Shown piece by piece: positions 28,170-36,704 of a stretch of DNA of 48,172 bases. Position 1 is the stretch's first letter. Every line of letters starts with the position of its first letter. The translations under genes were made by a program, and so were the position numbers. The notes under the pieces were generated by a model. It was not told where the DNA came from, searched no databases, and saw only the letters and a program-made list of their open reading frames with translations. This DNA comes from Candidatus Marivariicella framensis (lineage in GTDB: Bacteria; Bacteroidota; Bacteroidia; Flavobacteriales; Flavobacteriaceae): NCBI GenBank assembly GCA_905182735.1, contig CAJJCT010000024.1, forward strand, positions 1 to 48,172, given 5' to 3'.

Positions 28170-28177
28170 CAAAGATA
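28170..28177 (-). promoter_or_regulatory. -7 promoter element of purB
   Basis: Minus-strand TATCTTTG matches TAnnTTTG and lies 20 nt before the ATG at 28149. No strong -33 box at the expected distance. Confidence 0.5.
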
Positions 28178-28201
28178 CATTTCTTTTAATTTATAATTAA
28201 A

Positions 28202-28969
28202 TTATTGAGTTCCAAGCATTATTCTGTATTCTTCATAACAAGAACTAATTGCTTCTAAAAATTGTAAGTCATTAGATTGTTTAATAAATAAATCAGAATA
28301 ATTGCAATTCCGAATAATTTCTTCTAAATCAATTCTTTTAATACCAAGAAGTTGAACTAAAACTTCCCTGTCAAATTTAGAAATCAGTAAGTTTTTAATT
28401 TCATCATCTGCTCTCACTTGTTTGAGTTTTTTTAACTGTTTTGGGTTTTTTCCGAACAGATTATGAAGAAAATCTGCAGGGTTAAATAAAGTACTTAATG
28501 CTTTACTAATAGCACCTTTGTTTCTGTTTCCTGCTTCATATCCAGAATTAGGAAGACCTGAAATACTATACCTTGCTGCTGAATTTATTGGTACATTTTT
28601 CACATCAATTTCTAAATAGCCTGTAAGTTCGTATGGACGTAAAATGATTTCTTCTAAAGCAAAAGCTAAGCCAGTCAATTTAAACTTAGAATTTCCAAAT
28701 TTTATCATATCTCCTGTTACTGATATTTTTAATGGTTTATAACCCACATAAGAAAAATACAAAGTATCATTTAGAGATGCTTCAATCTCAAATTCTCCTT
28801 TCTGATTTGTTATTGTTCCGATTACTCTATTAAGATTAATAACATGAACACTTCGCATTGGAGCTTCAGTGATCTCGTTTTCAACAGACCCTTTAAAAAT
28901 CTTGATTTTATCTTGAGCTTCTATTAAGGAAGAACTCAGAAAACATGCTATATAGAAAAAATATTTCAT
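28202..28969 (-). CDS. Exported carboxypeptidase-regulatory-like (CarboxypepD_reg) domain protein
   Basis: 255 residues with a signal peptide ending IEAQ. Residues about 24-95 form a carboxypeptidase D regulatory-like beta domain (GSVENEITEAPMRSVHVIN, GTITNQKGEFEIEA, DTLYFSYVGYKPL), typical of Bacteroidota outer-membrane proteins before a TonB plug, but here there is no barrel. The rest is helical and unassigned (FNPADFLHNLFGKNPKQLKKLK). It is likely periplasmic or outer-membrane attached. Function is unknown. Confidence 0.75.
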   Translation of the reverse strand: MKYFFYIACFLSSSLIEAQDKIKIFKGSVENEITEAPMRSVHVINLNRVIGTITNQKGEFEIEASLNDTLYFSYVGYKPLKISVTGDMIKFGNSKFKLTGLAFALEEIILRPYELTGYLEIDVKNVPINSAARYSISGLPNSGYEAGNRNKGAISKALSTLFNPADFLHNLFGKNPKQLKKLKQVRADDEIKNLLISKFDREVLVQLLGIKRIDLEEIIRNCNYSDLFIKQSNDLQFLEAISSCYEEYRIMLGTQ

Positions 28970-29000
28970 TTAATTATATCGAATATAATTGTGATTAATA

Positions 29001-29026
29001 CAAATATAAAGGTCTTTAAAGTCAAA
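29001..29026 (-). promoter_or_regulatory. Candidate promoter of the CarboxypepD_reg gene
   Basis: Minus-strand TATATTTG (29001-29008) with a TTTG at 29023-29026. The 14-nt spacer is shorter than the usual 17-23, so the -33 assignment is weak. Confidence 0.45.
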
Positions 29027-29027
29027 T

Positions 29028-29609
29028 TTATATATTTAGTTTTATTAAATATTTAATTAACTTTTTTAAAGCAATTCCTCTGTGACTTATTTCATTTTTT
29101 TTCTTTAAACTTAATTCTGCAAAAGTTTTATTTAAATTATCAGGTTTAAAAATAGAATCATAACCAAATCCTGCGCTTCCCCTTGGAGAATCAATAATTT
29201 TACCCTTTACAATTCCTTCAAATAGTTGACTTTTATTTTCTGTAATTAACGATATACATGTTCTGAATTGCGCAGAACGATTTATTATTGATTTCATTTT
29301 TTTTAAAATCAAATCAATATTTTTATCAGAATCTACTGGTATACCAGCATAACGAGCTGAAAAAACACCCGGCTCACCTCCAAGCTTATCAACTTCTAGT
29401 CCAGAGTCATCTGAAAAACAATTATATCCATAATTATTTTTTATATAACTTGATTTGATAAATGCATTTTCAGAGATTGTTTTTCCTGTTTCTTCAATTT
29501 CTTCAAAGCACCCAATGTCCTGTAAACTTAATATTTTGATGAACTTTGGAATAAAAGTTTTTATTTCTTTTATTTTATTTTGATTGTTAGTGGCAAAAAC
29601 CAGAGTCAT
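29028..29609 (-). CDS. rdgB: Non-canonical purine NTP pyrophosphatase (HAM1-like)
   Basis: 193 residues from the ATG at 29609, giving LVFATNNQNKIKEI, the family N-terminus. An ATG 8 codons earlier lies inside the remnant of rlmH and is rejected. Other motifs: SDDSGLEVDKLGGEPGVFSARYAG (substrate and metal site), GFGYDSIFKP and SHRGIALKKL. The enzyme removes ITP, dITP and XTP by hydrolysis to the monophosphate. The ATG is one base after the old rlmH stop, so the two were once translationally coupled; rdgB now probably relies on the transcript of a dead upstream gene. Confidence 0.95.
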   Translation of the reverse strand: MTLVFATNNQNKIKEIKTFIPKFIKILSLQDIGCFEEIEETGKTISENAFIKSSYIKNNYGYNCFSDDSGLEVDKLGGEPGVFSARYAGIPVDSDKNIDLILKKMKSIINRSAQFRTCISLITENKSQLFEGIVKGKIIDSPRGSAGFGYDSIFKPDNLNKTFAELSLKKKNEISHRGIALKKLIKYLIKLNI

Positions 29610-29610
29610 T

Positions 29611-30083
29611 TTATGTGTGGTGATAATTTTCATTTTTCAATATAGTATTAGCTCTATACAATTGTTCATAAAAAAACAGTCTAGTCATTTGATGAGTAAA
29701 GGTCATTTATGACAAAAATATGTTTTGATTTTTTAATTTATAAATAGATTCTGAAAACCCATATGTACCTCCAATAACAAAAACTATTCTTTTACAATTA
29801 GCATCATCTTTTTTATTTAAGAATTTTACAAAATCATTAGAACTTAATGAATCACCTGATTCATCAAGCAAAATGCACAAATCTCCATTTTTAATTTTTT
29901 TTGAATCAAAACTCCTTCCTTTTCTTTTTGTTCTTTAGGAGATAGGTTTTAGGAGTTTTTTATATCAGAATTACTAATAGTTGAAAATTTAATATAATGT
30001 GCTATCCTTTGCTCGTAATCATTCAATAAATTCTTTAGATTATCATTTTTAGTCTTATTTACGGTCAATAGTATGATCTCCAT
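29611..30083 (-). pseudogene. rlmH: rlmH pseudogene (23S rRNA m3-pseudouridine1915 methyltransferase)
   Basis: Read on the minus strand from the ATG at 30083, about 44 codons match the RlmH N-terminus (M-E-I-I-L-L-T-V-N-K-T, YEQRIAHYIKF). A TAA at 29949-29951 follows, after which the same frame continues N-L-S-P-K-E-Q-K-E-K-E-G. A one-base loss in an A-run around 29887-29901 shifts the frame; the new frame reads NGDLCILLDESGDS and the SAM-site motif FVIGGTYGFSE. A second TAA (29707-29709) precedes the C-terminus MTFTHQMTRLFFYEQLYR and ENYHHT-stop. Both stops replace what look like AAA lysine codons. The span is 473 nt, one less than an intact 157-residue gene. Three independent lesions make a sequencing error unlikely. 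Confidence 0.9.
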
Positions 30084-30087
30084 ATTA

Positions 30088-30095
30088 CAAAAATA
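30088..30095 (-). promoter_or_regulatory. -7 element upstream of rlmH remnant and rdgB
   Basis: Minus-strand TATTTTTG matches TAnnTTTG, directly before the rlmH ATG. It may be kept because rdgB downstream still needs it. The -33 box is not clear. Confidence 0.4.
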
Positions 30096-30140
30096 ATGGA
30101 GATTAAATAATTAACACATTTAAAATCTATAATTCCATGT

Positions 30141-30148
30141 TATATTTG
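30141..30148 (+). promoter_or_regulatory. -7 promoter element of the YihY/BrkB gene
   Basis: TATATTTG matches TAnnTTTG. Transcription would start near 30155, so the first AUG on the message is the out-of-frame one at 30160. The -33 box is weak. Confidence 0.45.
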
Positions 30149-30166
30149 AATTGAAAAAAATGAATT

Positions 30167-31081
30167 TTGAGAAATCGATTTAAAAATACTCCCTTATTAA
30201 AGTCAATAATTGAACTTTTGGATTCTGTTAAACTACCAGGGTTTAATGGTTTTTCTTTTTTTGATTTACTTGAAATGTATTTTTCAGGAATTTTAAAGGG
30301 AGCTCTTACTGCAAGAGCTGGAAGTATTTCTTTTAGTTTTTTCATGGCTATTTTCCCCTTTCTTCTTTTTATTTTAAACCTTATACCTTTTATCCCAATT
30401 AATAATTTTGATTCAATTTTATTAAACTTTATAGAGTTATTAGTTCCAAATGATAGTCAAGGGTTTTTTTCTCAAATTTTTCAGGATATTCAGAACAAGC
30501 CTCGTGGGGGTTTGTTGTCCTCGGTTTTTATACTATCTGTAATTCTAACAGCCAATGGAGTTAGTGCAATATTCTCAGGCTTTGAAGAGTCATACCATAT
30601 TGAGCTTTCTAGAAATTTCTTCAAACAATACTTATATTCTGTTGGCGTTGCAATATTATTAGCATTTACTTTATTATTAGCTGTAGTTTTTGCAGTCTAT
30701 TTTGAAATTTACATATACAAACATTTTAAACAGCTGCTTCAAAACACTTTAGATTGGATAAGATTGGGACAGTCATTTTTTTATATTGTACTTACATATT
30801 TCTCAGTTTCTATTTTGTATTACTTTGGAACAATCGAAGGTAGAAAGTCAAAGTTTTTCTCTCCAGGTGCATTGATGACAACATTATTGATAATGCTTAC
30901 TACTTGGCTTTTTGGAATTTATATAGAAAATTTCTCCACATACAATCAACTATACGGCTCAATAGGTGCATTATTAATTTTTATGCTCTACATATGGTTA
31001 AATTCAAACGTGCTTCTTCTTGGTTTTGAGTTAAACGCAACACTTATGCGCTTAAAAAATGAAGTTCCAAAAAAAGAATAA
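30167..31081 (+). CDS. YihY/virulence factor BrkB family membrane protein
   Basis: 304 residues with about six membrane helices. The family pattern is clear: KGALTARAGSISFSFFMAIFPFLLF, then NGVSAIFSGFEESYHIE, and a C-terminal YGSIGALLIFMLYIWLNSNVLLLGFELNA. The molecular role is unsettled; the family was once mistaken for RNase BN. The only in-frame start is TTG 30167, because TGA lies 6 nt upstream. An ATG at 30160 would give a more family-like N-terminus (M-N-F-E-K-S-I-K-N-T-P-L-L) if one T of the TTT at 30179 were missing. Alone between the rlmH remnant and priA, which follows after 26 nt. Confidence 0.88.
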   Translation: MRNRFKNTPLLKSIIELLDSVKLPGFNGFSFFDLLEMYFSGILKGALTARAGSISFSFFMAIFPFLLFILNLIPFIPINNFDSILLNFIELLVPNDSQGFFSQIFQDIQNKPRGGLLSSVFILSVILTANGVSAIFSGFEESYHIELSRNFFKQYLYSVGVAILLAFTLLLAVVFAVYFEIYIYKHFKQLLQNTLDWIRLGQSFFYIVLTYFSVSILYYFGTIEGRKSKFFSPGALMTTLLIMLTTWLFGIYIENFSTYNQLYGSIGALLIFMLYIWLNSNVLLLGFELNATLMRLKNEVPKKE

Positions 31082-31107
31082 GACATGAACTTTTATTAAT
31101 TTTGAAT

Positions 31108-33558
31108 ATGCATTTTTTTGTTGATGTTTATTTACCATTGGCTTTGCCGAAACCATTTACTTATTTAGTAAACGAGAAAGAATTTAAAATTATTTCTCCA
31201 GGATATAGAGTTGCTGTTCCTTTTGGTAAATCAAAAATTTACACAGGTATAGTTGCTCGTAAACATAATGTATCACCTCAAACTTATGAAGCGAAAAACA
31301 TAGAATCAATTTTAGATGATAAACCCTGTGTTTATTCTTTTCAAATTGAATTTTGGGAATGGATAGCTGACTATTACCAATGTTCAGTTGGATCAGTTCT
31401 GAAAGCTTCAATACCTGCAACATTACTTTTGGAGAGTGAAACTAATATTGTTAAAAACCCTAGTGTTTCAATTGATAAAAATATTCTTTCAGACGAAGAA
31501 TACCTTGTTTATGAGGCCCTAGAAAAGTCAGTTTTAAAAATTGAACATGTTGTAAAAATTTCAGGAAAAAGAAATGCTATTAAATTACTTCAGTCTTTAG
31601 TTAGAATGGGAGCTGTAATTATTCATCAAAATATTCAAGAAAAATATAAAGCAAAAACAGAAAGAGTTTTTCGAATAAATCAAAAAGTTATAGAATCTAA
31701 ATCACTTGAAAAGCTCTTCACTTCCCTAAACAGATCTCCCAAGCAAAGAGATTTTGTAATGTCTTTATTTGCCTTGGGAAATAATAAAAATCAATGGATA
31801 AGTGCAAAAATAATTTTTAAAAAGTCAGATACGTCGAGTTCAATTTCTAGAGCACTTTTGAGTAAATTTATTATTGAGGAAAAATATATTAAAATTGAAA
31901 GATTTGTATATAAAGGAAAAGTCGAAGCATCTCTTCAGCAGCTTTCTATTGATCAAGAGAAGGCCTTTGTTTCATTAAAAAAGGAGTTTAATGATAAAAA
32001 AGTAGTTCTTCTTCAAGGAGTTACGTCTTCAGGTAAAACTGCTGTATATATGAAATACATCAAGGAAGTTATTGATAAAGGCGGTCAAGTCTTGTTTTTA
32101 CTTCCAGAAATTTCAATTACCTCACAAATGGTTGTAAGATTTCAAGCTTATTTTGGAAGCCTAGTTCAAGTTTATCATTCTAAATTTAGCTTAAATGAGA
32201 GAACTGAAGTCTGGAGGAATGTTTACGAAGGGGCTGACAATGCGAAAGTTATTATAGGAGCAAGATCTTCACTTTTTTTACCATTCAAAAACCTTGATCT
32301 AATTGTAGTTGACGAAGAGCATGAAACATCTTACAAGCAATTTGACCCAGCTCCGAGATATCATGCTAGAGATGCGTCAATTTATTTATCAAATATTTCA
32401 AATTCGAAAGTCATTTTAGGATCTGCGACTCCAAGTCTAGAAACTTTGATTAATGTAAAAAACAAGAAATATGGTTTTGTTAATCTGAAAAAGAGGTTTG
32501 GAGGTGTAAAGTTGCCAGAAATTAAAACTATTGATCTAAAAGATGCTCATAAAAAAAAGAAGATTAAAGGGGATTTATCTATTGATTTAATTGAGTCAAT
32601 TTCTAAAACCTTAGAGTCGGATAAACAAGTGATTTTATTTCAAAATAGAAGGGGTTATGCTCCAATTTTAGAATGTATAACGTGTGGACATATGCCTGAA
32701 TGTGTTCAATGTGATGTAACATTGACTCATCACAAAAACAGCGGTAAACTTCAATGTCATTATTGTGGATATAATATACCTATTCCTGTAATGTGTCATT
32801 CCTGTGGCTCTCCTAATATAACTACTAAAGGAACTGGAACTCAGCAAATTGAAAAACAATTAAATGATCTTTTTCCAAATGTAGCTATAGCTCGAATGGA
32901 TTGGGATAGTACAAGGGGTAAAAATGATTTTGATAGAATTATTAATTCGTTTTCATCGCAAGAAATAAAAATTTTAGTTGGGACACAAATGGTTGTTAAG
33001 GGATTAGATTTTAAAAATGTTCATTTAGTGGGTGTTATAAATGCAGATCATTTAATCAACTTTCCTGATTTTAGGTCTTATGAAAGAAGTTTTCAGATGC
33101 TTACTCAAGTTGCAGGAAGATCGGGAAGATCTGATCAAAGGGGTAGAGTTTTAATTCAAACATACCAGCCTCACCACCCAGTGATTAAAAATGTGATTGA
33201 TAATGATATGAATTCCTTCGTTGATTCTGAATTAAAGGATAGAAAATTACATTCTTACCCGCCTTTTGTAAGGTTAGTTAGAATAACTTTAAAAAATAGA
33301 AATATAGAAACACTTTCAATAGCTTCTGATTGGTTTTTGAATGTTTTGAGTCAGTCTTTCCGTGGAAAGATTTTAGGTCCGGTTTATCCTCCAGTTGCAA
33401 GAGTTAGAAATTATTACCATAAACAATTACTTATTAAGCTTGACACCAAATCATCTAGACTGCATTTTAAAAAAGTTTTACAAAAAACTAAAAAAAGCTT
33501 TGAAAGCATAGCTTCTTTTAAAAGCACAAAATTTATTATTGATGTTGATCCTTGTTAG
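31108..33558 (+). CDS. priA: Primosomal protein N' (replication restart helicase PriA)
   Basis: 816 residues from the ATG at 31108 (the TTG two codons earlier is not needed). The N-terminal DNA-binding domain starts VDVYLPLALPKPFTYLV. The helicase has Walker A GVTSSGKT, the DEEH box, ILGSATPSLE, and TQMVVKGLDF. A zinc-binding insertion carries eight cysteines (CITCGHMPECVQC, CHYCG, CHSCG). PriA reloads the replisome at stalled forks. It follows the YihY gene after 26 nt and is followed after 91 nt by the rpsF operon, which has its own promoter. Confidence 0.97.
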   Translation: MHFFVDVYLPLALPKPFTYLVNEKEFKIISPGYRVAVPFGKSKIYTGIVARKHNVSPQTYEAKNIESILDDKPCVYSFQIEFWEWIADYYQCSVGSVLKASIPATLLLESETNIVKNPSVSIDKNILSDEEYLVYEALEKSVLKIEHVVKISGKRNAIKLLQSLVRMGAVIIHQNIQEKYKAKTERVFRINQKVIESKSLEKLFTSLNRSPKQRDFVMSLFALGNNKNQWISAKIIFKKSDTSSSISRALLSKFIIEEKYIKIERFVYKGKVEASLQQLSIDQEKAFVSLKKEFNDKKVVLLQGVTSSGKTAVYMKYIKEVIDKGGQVLFLLPEISITSQMVVRFQAYFGSLVQVYHSKFSLNERTEVWRNVYEGADNAKVIIGARSSLFLPFKNLDLIVVDEEHETSYKQFDPAPRYHARDASIYLSNISNSKVILGSATPSLETLINVKNKKYGFVNLKKRFGGVKLPEIKTIDLKDAHKKKKIKGDLSIDLIESISKTLESDKQVILFQNRRGYAPILECITCGHMPECVQCDVTLTHHKNSGKLQCHYCGYNIPIPVMCHSCGSPNITTKGTGTQQIEKQLNDLFPNVAIARMDWDSTRGKNDFDRIINSFSSQEIKILVGTQMVVKGLDFKNVHLVGVINADHLINFPDFRSYERSFQMLTQVAGRSGRSDQRGRVLIQTYQPHHPVIKNVIDNDMNSFVDSELKDRKLHSYPPFVRLVRITLKNRNIETLSIASDWFLNVLSQSFRGKILGPVYPPVARVRNYYHKQLLIKLDTKSSRLHFKKVLQKTKKSFESIASFKSTKFIIDVDPC

Positions 33559-33600
33559 TATAATATTTTTAAAAAATAATATAGAAAAAAACCTAATTAC

Positions 33601-33631
33601 TTGGTGGTTCAAATGAGTTCTACTACTTTTG
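33601..33631 (+). promoter_or_regulatory. Promoter of the rpsF-rpsR-rplI operon
   Basis: TTG at 33601-33603, 20-nt spacer, TACTTTTG at 33624-33631, matching the Bacteroidota consensus. The leader to the ATG at 33650 is about 12 nt. Confidence 0.75.
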
Positions 33632-33649
33632 CAGACTAAAATAAAAATT

Positions 33650-33988
33650 ATGAATCATTATGAAACTGTTTTCATTCTAAATCCCGTTCTGTCTGAAACC
33701 CAGATAGAGGAAGCAGTTCAGAAATATGAAAAATTTCTGATTTCCGAAGGTGGAAGCATAACCAGTAAAGAAAACTGGGGCTTAAAAAAACTAGCTTACC
33801 CAATTCAAAATAAAAAAAGTGCTTTTTATCATTTGTTTGAATATACAGCTATTGGTGATACAATAGACGAGTTAGAAGTTTCTTTTCGAAGAGATGAACG
33901 TATAATGAGATATCTAACTGTTAAGCTAGATAAACACTCTCTAGCATGGGCTGAAAAAAGAAGAAAAAAGAACACTGTAAAAGCATAA
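33650..33988 (+). CDS. rpsF: 30S ribosomal protein S6
   Basis: 112 residues from the ATG at 33650; the TTG at 33629 lies within the promoter element and is rejected. Begins M-N-H-Y-E-T-V-F-I-L with NWGLKKLAYPIQNKKSAFYHLFEY and FRRDERIMRYLTVKLDKH, the S6 signature. S6 pairs with S18 on the platform of the small subunit, and both are encoded together: rpsR starts 3 nt after the stop. Confidence 0.98.
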   Translation: MNHYETVFILNPVLSETQIEEAVQKYEKFLISEGGSITSKENWGLKKLAYPIQNKKSAFYHLFEYTAIGDTIDELEVSFRRDERIMRYLTVKLDKHSLAWAEKRRKKNTVKA

Positions 33989-33991
33989 TTT

Positions 33992-34288
33992 ATGTCAAAA
34001 ATTGAAGAACAAAATAGTGGAAAAAAAGAAGGAGAGATTAGATATCTAACTCCTCTTAATATTGACACAACAAATAAAAAAAAGTATTGTAGATTTAAGC
34101 GTACTGGAATTAAGTATGTTGATTACAAAGACTCTAGCTTTTTAATTAAGTTTGTAAATGAGCAGGGTAAAATTTTACCGAGACGTTTAACAGGAACTTC
34201 ATTAAAATACCAACGAAAGGTTTCAATTGCCGTAAAACGTGCTCGTCATCTTGCCTTAATGCCATATGTGGCAGATATGTTAAAATAA
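33992..34288 (+). CDS. rpsR: 30S ribosomal protein S18
   Basis: 98 residues. The core [20 protein letters not shown], then [21 protein letters not shown] and [13 protein letters not shown], is typical S18. The N-terminus has an acidic and lysine-rich extension ([11 protein letters not shown]) common in Bacteroidota. It is the middle gene of the rpsF-rpsR-rplI operon. Confidence 0.98.
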   Translation: MSKIEEQNSGKKEGEIRYLTPLNIDTTNKKKYCRFKRTGIKYVDYKDSSFLIKFVNEQGKILPRRLTGTSLKYQRKVSIAVKRARHLALMPYVADMLK

Positions 34289-34300
34289 ATTATAGATATC

Positions 34301-34750
34301 ATGCAAATTATATTAAAAGTAGATGTTCAAAACGTAGGTTTTAAAGATGACCTCTTAGAGGTAAAAAATGGATATGGCCGTAATTTTTTAATTCCCCAAG
34401 GAAAAGCAGTTTTAGCTACTATTTCAGCCAAAAAAGTTTTAAATGAAAATTTAAAACAAAGGGCTTTCAAAGAAGAAAAAATTGTTAAAGAAGCAAAGTC
34501 TTTCGGTAATAAGTTAATGAAAATTGAAATGAAACTAGTTTCTAAAGTTTCAAGTGGGGATAAGCTTTTTGGCTCGATAACCTCACAAGATATAGTTGCT
34601 TTTTTTGATTCTAAAGGTGAATCTGTTGACAAGAAATTCATAAGTATCCCAGGAAGATCGATCAAAAGAACTGGTAAATATGAAGCCAGCATTCGCCTTC
34701 ACAGAGACGTGAGTATTCAATTTCCATTTGAAATTACTGCTCAGGCTTAA
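34301..34750 (+). CDS. rplI: 50S ribosomal protein L9
   Basis: 149 residues. The N-terminal domain MQIILKVDVQNVGFKDDL with VKNGYGRNFLIPQGKAV is diagnostic, followed by the connecting helix and the C-terminal domain (GDKLFGSITSQDI, HRDVSIQFPFEITA). L9 binds 23S rRNA near the L1 stalk. Last gene of the operon, followed by an intrinsic terminator. Confidence 0.98.
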   Translation: MQIILKVDVQNVGFKDDLLEVKNGYGRNFLIPQGKAVLATISAKKVLNENLKQRAFKEEKIVKEAKSFGNKLMKIEMKLVSKVSSGDKLFGSITSQDIVAFFDSKGESVDKKFISIPGRSIKRTGKYEASIRLHRDVSIQFPFEITAQA

Positions 34751-34769
34751 ATACTTAACAATTAAATTT

Positions 34770-34794
34770 AAACCCCATTTTATGGGGTTTTTTT
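34770..34794 (+). terminator. Intrinsic terminator of the rpsF-rpsR-rplI operon
   Basis: A perfect 9-bp stem (AAACCCCAT / ATGGGGTTT), 3-nt loop and T-run. It ends just before the DUF6495 gene. Confidence 0.92.
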
Positions 34795-34804
34795 ATATAT
34801 AATA

Positions 34805-35290
34805 TTGAAATACTCTAGATTAACAAAAGAACAATTTGAATCTCTTAGTGATGAATTTTCTCTTTTCTTGGCGTCACATTCTATTGATTCTAAACAATGG
34901 GATAAGATTAAAATAAGTTCAAAAGAAAGTGTTGATCATATTTTAGACTTATTTAGTGATTTAGTCTGGGATGACATTCTCCAGAAAGTAAAATTTATTG
35001 AAAACATTAGCTCAACTCATCTTTTTCTTTTTAAGTGTAATGAAAACTCAATTGATTCAATAATAATTAAATCTAGTGAATCTTCAATTAACTTAAATTC
35101 TTCTGAAGGTCAAGTTTGGCTTTTAAATAATTTACATTCCAATAATATTGAAGTTTTAAAATCAACTAAAAAATTTAATACTGATCAAAATAATGAGATT
35201 TATTCATTGATTTCAAAGGGTTCACAAATTTCTGAGGGTCAACTATTTATTATGTATGATGAAAGACTTTTAAAATCAAGTGAAAAGTAA
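34805..35290 (+). CDS. DUF6495 family protein
   Basis: 161 residues starting at TTG; the resulting N-terminus KYSRLTKEQFESL matches what I recall for DUF6495 proteins of Bacteroidota, so TTG is taken as real. The protein is soluble, acidic and has no signal peptide, cofactor motif or cysteine cluster. Conserved-looking segments are FLASHSIDSKQWDKIK and LFSDLVWDDILQKVKFIE. It sits between the L9 operon terminator and hisS, 25 nt before hisS, so it is probably co-transcribed with the synthetase. Function is unknown. Confidence 0.7.
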   Translation: MKYSRLTKEQFESLSDEFSLFLASHSIDSKQWDKIKISSKESVDHILDLFSDLVWDDILQKVKFIENISSTHLFLFKCNENSIDSIIIKSSESSINLNSSEGQVWLLNNLHSNNIEVLKSTKKFNTDQNNEIYSLISKGSQISEGQLFIMYDERLLKSSEK

Positions 35291-35315
35291 GATATTTGTT
35301 TTGTAGATAATTATT

Positions 35316-36704
35316 ATGTCATTAAAACCAACTACTCCTAAAGGCACAAGAGATTTTTCATCTAAAGTGTTGTCTAAACGTAATTACCTTAAGATGATTT
35401 TGCAAAAAGCTTTTGAATCTTTTGCATTTGAACCACTTGAAACACCATCATTTGAAAAATTAACAACTTTAATGGGCAAATATGGGGATGAAGGAGACCG
35501 ACTAATTTTTAAAATTCTTAATTCTGGTGAGAAATTAAAAAAAGCTGATATAAATTCTCTTAAAAATAATTCTTTGAAAGAATTTTCTAATTCTTTGAGC
35601 GAAAAAGCCTTACGTTATGATTTAACTGTTCCTTTTGCCAGATATGTAGCTGGAAATCAAAATGATTTGATTTTTCCTTTTCGAAGATATCAGATTCAAA
35701 ATGTATGGAGAGCTGACAGACCACAACATGGACGTTTTCAAGAATTTTGTCAATGTGATGCTGATATAGTTGGTGAAAGATCGCTGTGGCAAGAAGTTGA
35801 AATTATTTCACTTTATGATCGAGTATTTTCTGATCTAAAACTAGAAGGAGTAACTTTAAAAATTAATCACAGAAAAATTCTTGAAGGAATTGTAAAGTTA
35901 ATTGGTAATGATAATCAATTAATCGATTTTACTGTTGCAGTTGACAAAATTGATAAGATTGGTCTTAAAGGCGTTGAAAACGAATTGTTGTCTAAGGGTT
36001 TTTCAGCTGATTCAATAAAAAAAATTAAACCTATTATTTCTTTAAAAGGTGATATTAATAAAATATTACTTGATTTAGAGTTTTTATTTAAGGACATCCC
36101 TGAGGGATTAAATGGAGTTGAGGAGTTAAGGTTTGTTTTTGATAAATTAAATAAAGTAGGTCTTCTGAAATCTGTAAAGTTATCTTTTGATCTTACTCTT
36201 GCTAGAGGTCTTAATTATTACACAGGTATGATAGTCGAGGTAGATGGACCTCCAAGTGTGAAAATGGGATCAATTGGAGGAGGAGGAAGGTATGATGATT
36301 TGACTAGTTTTTTTGGAATGAAAGGCATAAGTGGAATTGGTATTTCTTTTGGTTTTGATCGAATATATCTTGTTTTAGAAGAACTAGATTTGTTCCCGGA
36401 AAATATAGAAATAAATACAGAAATTTTATTTTTAAACCTTGGAGTGAACAGTTCTGATGTTGCTTTCAGTAGTTTAACTAAATTAAGATCAGTTGGAGTT
36501 ATTTGCGAGATTTACCCTTCCGAAATTAAAATGAGTAAGCAGCTAAATTATGCAAACAAAAAAAATATTGGTTTTGTTGTGATAATTGGAGATGAAGAAC
36601 TTAAAAATAAAAAATTTACTCTTAAGGATATGTCTTCTGGAGAGCAAAATGAATATCCATTAGTTGACATGATAAAAATATTAAAAAATTTATCTAAATT
36701 TTAA
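35316..36704 (+). CDS. hisS: Histidine--tRNA ligase
   Basis: 462 residues. Class II motif 2 is visible (FRRYQIQNVWRADRPQHGRFQEFCQCDADIVG region), as are the histidine-specific loop LARGLNYYTGMIVEV and motif 3 GIGISFGFDRIYLVLEE. The N-terminus GTRDF begins the catalytic domain and the C-terminal anticodon-binding domain starts near residue 370. It charges tRNA-His. The stop overlaps the convergent hydroxylase stop by 4 nt. Confidence 0.97.
   Translation: MSLKPTTPKGTRDFSSKVLSKRNYLKMILQKAFESFAFEPLETPSFEKLTTLMGKYGDEGDRLIFKILNSGEKLKKADINSLKNNSLKEFSNSLSEKALRYDLTVPFARYVAGNQNDLIFPFRRYQIQNVWRADRPQHGRFQEFCQCDADIVGERSLWQEVEIISLYDRVFSDLKLEGVTLKINHRKILEGIVKLIGNDNQLIDFTVAVDKIDKIGLKGVENELLSKGFSADSIKKIKPIISLKGDINKILLDLEFLFKDIPEGLNGVEELRFVFDKLNKVGLLKSVKLSFDLTLARGLNYYTGMIVEVDGPPSVKMGSIGGGGRYDDLTSFFGMKGISGIGISFGFDRIYLVLEELDLFPENIEINTEILFLNLGVNSSDVAFSSLTKLRSVGVICEIYPSEIKMSKQLNYANKKNIGFVVIIGDEELKNKKFTLKDMSSGEQNEYPLVDMIKILKNLSKF

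Noticed and set aside
31097-31104. TAATTTTG just before priA as a promoter
   Set aside because: Only 3 nt from the ATG and no -33 box; transcription would start inside the gene.
34327-34692. 121-codon minus-strand frame opposite rplI
   Set aside because: Shadow of the L9 gene; composition follows the codon pattern of the sense gene.
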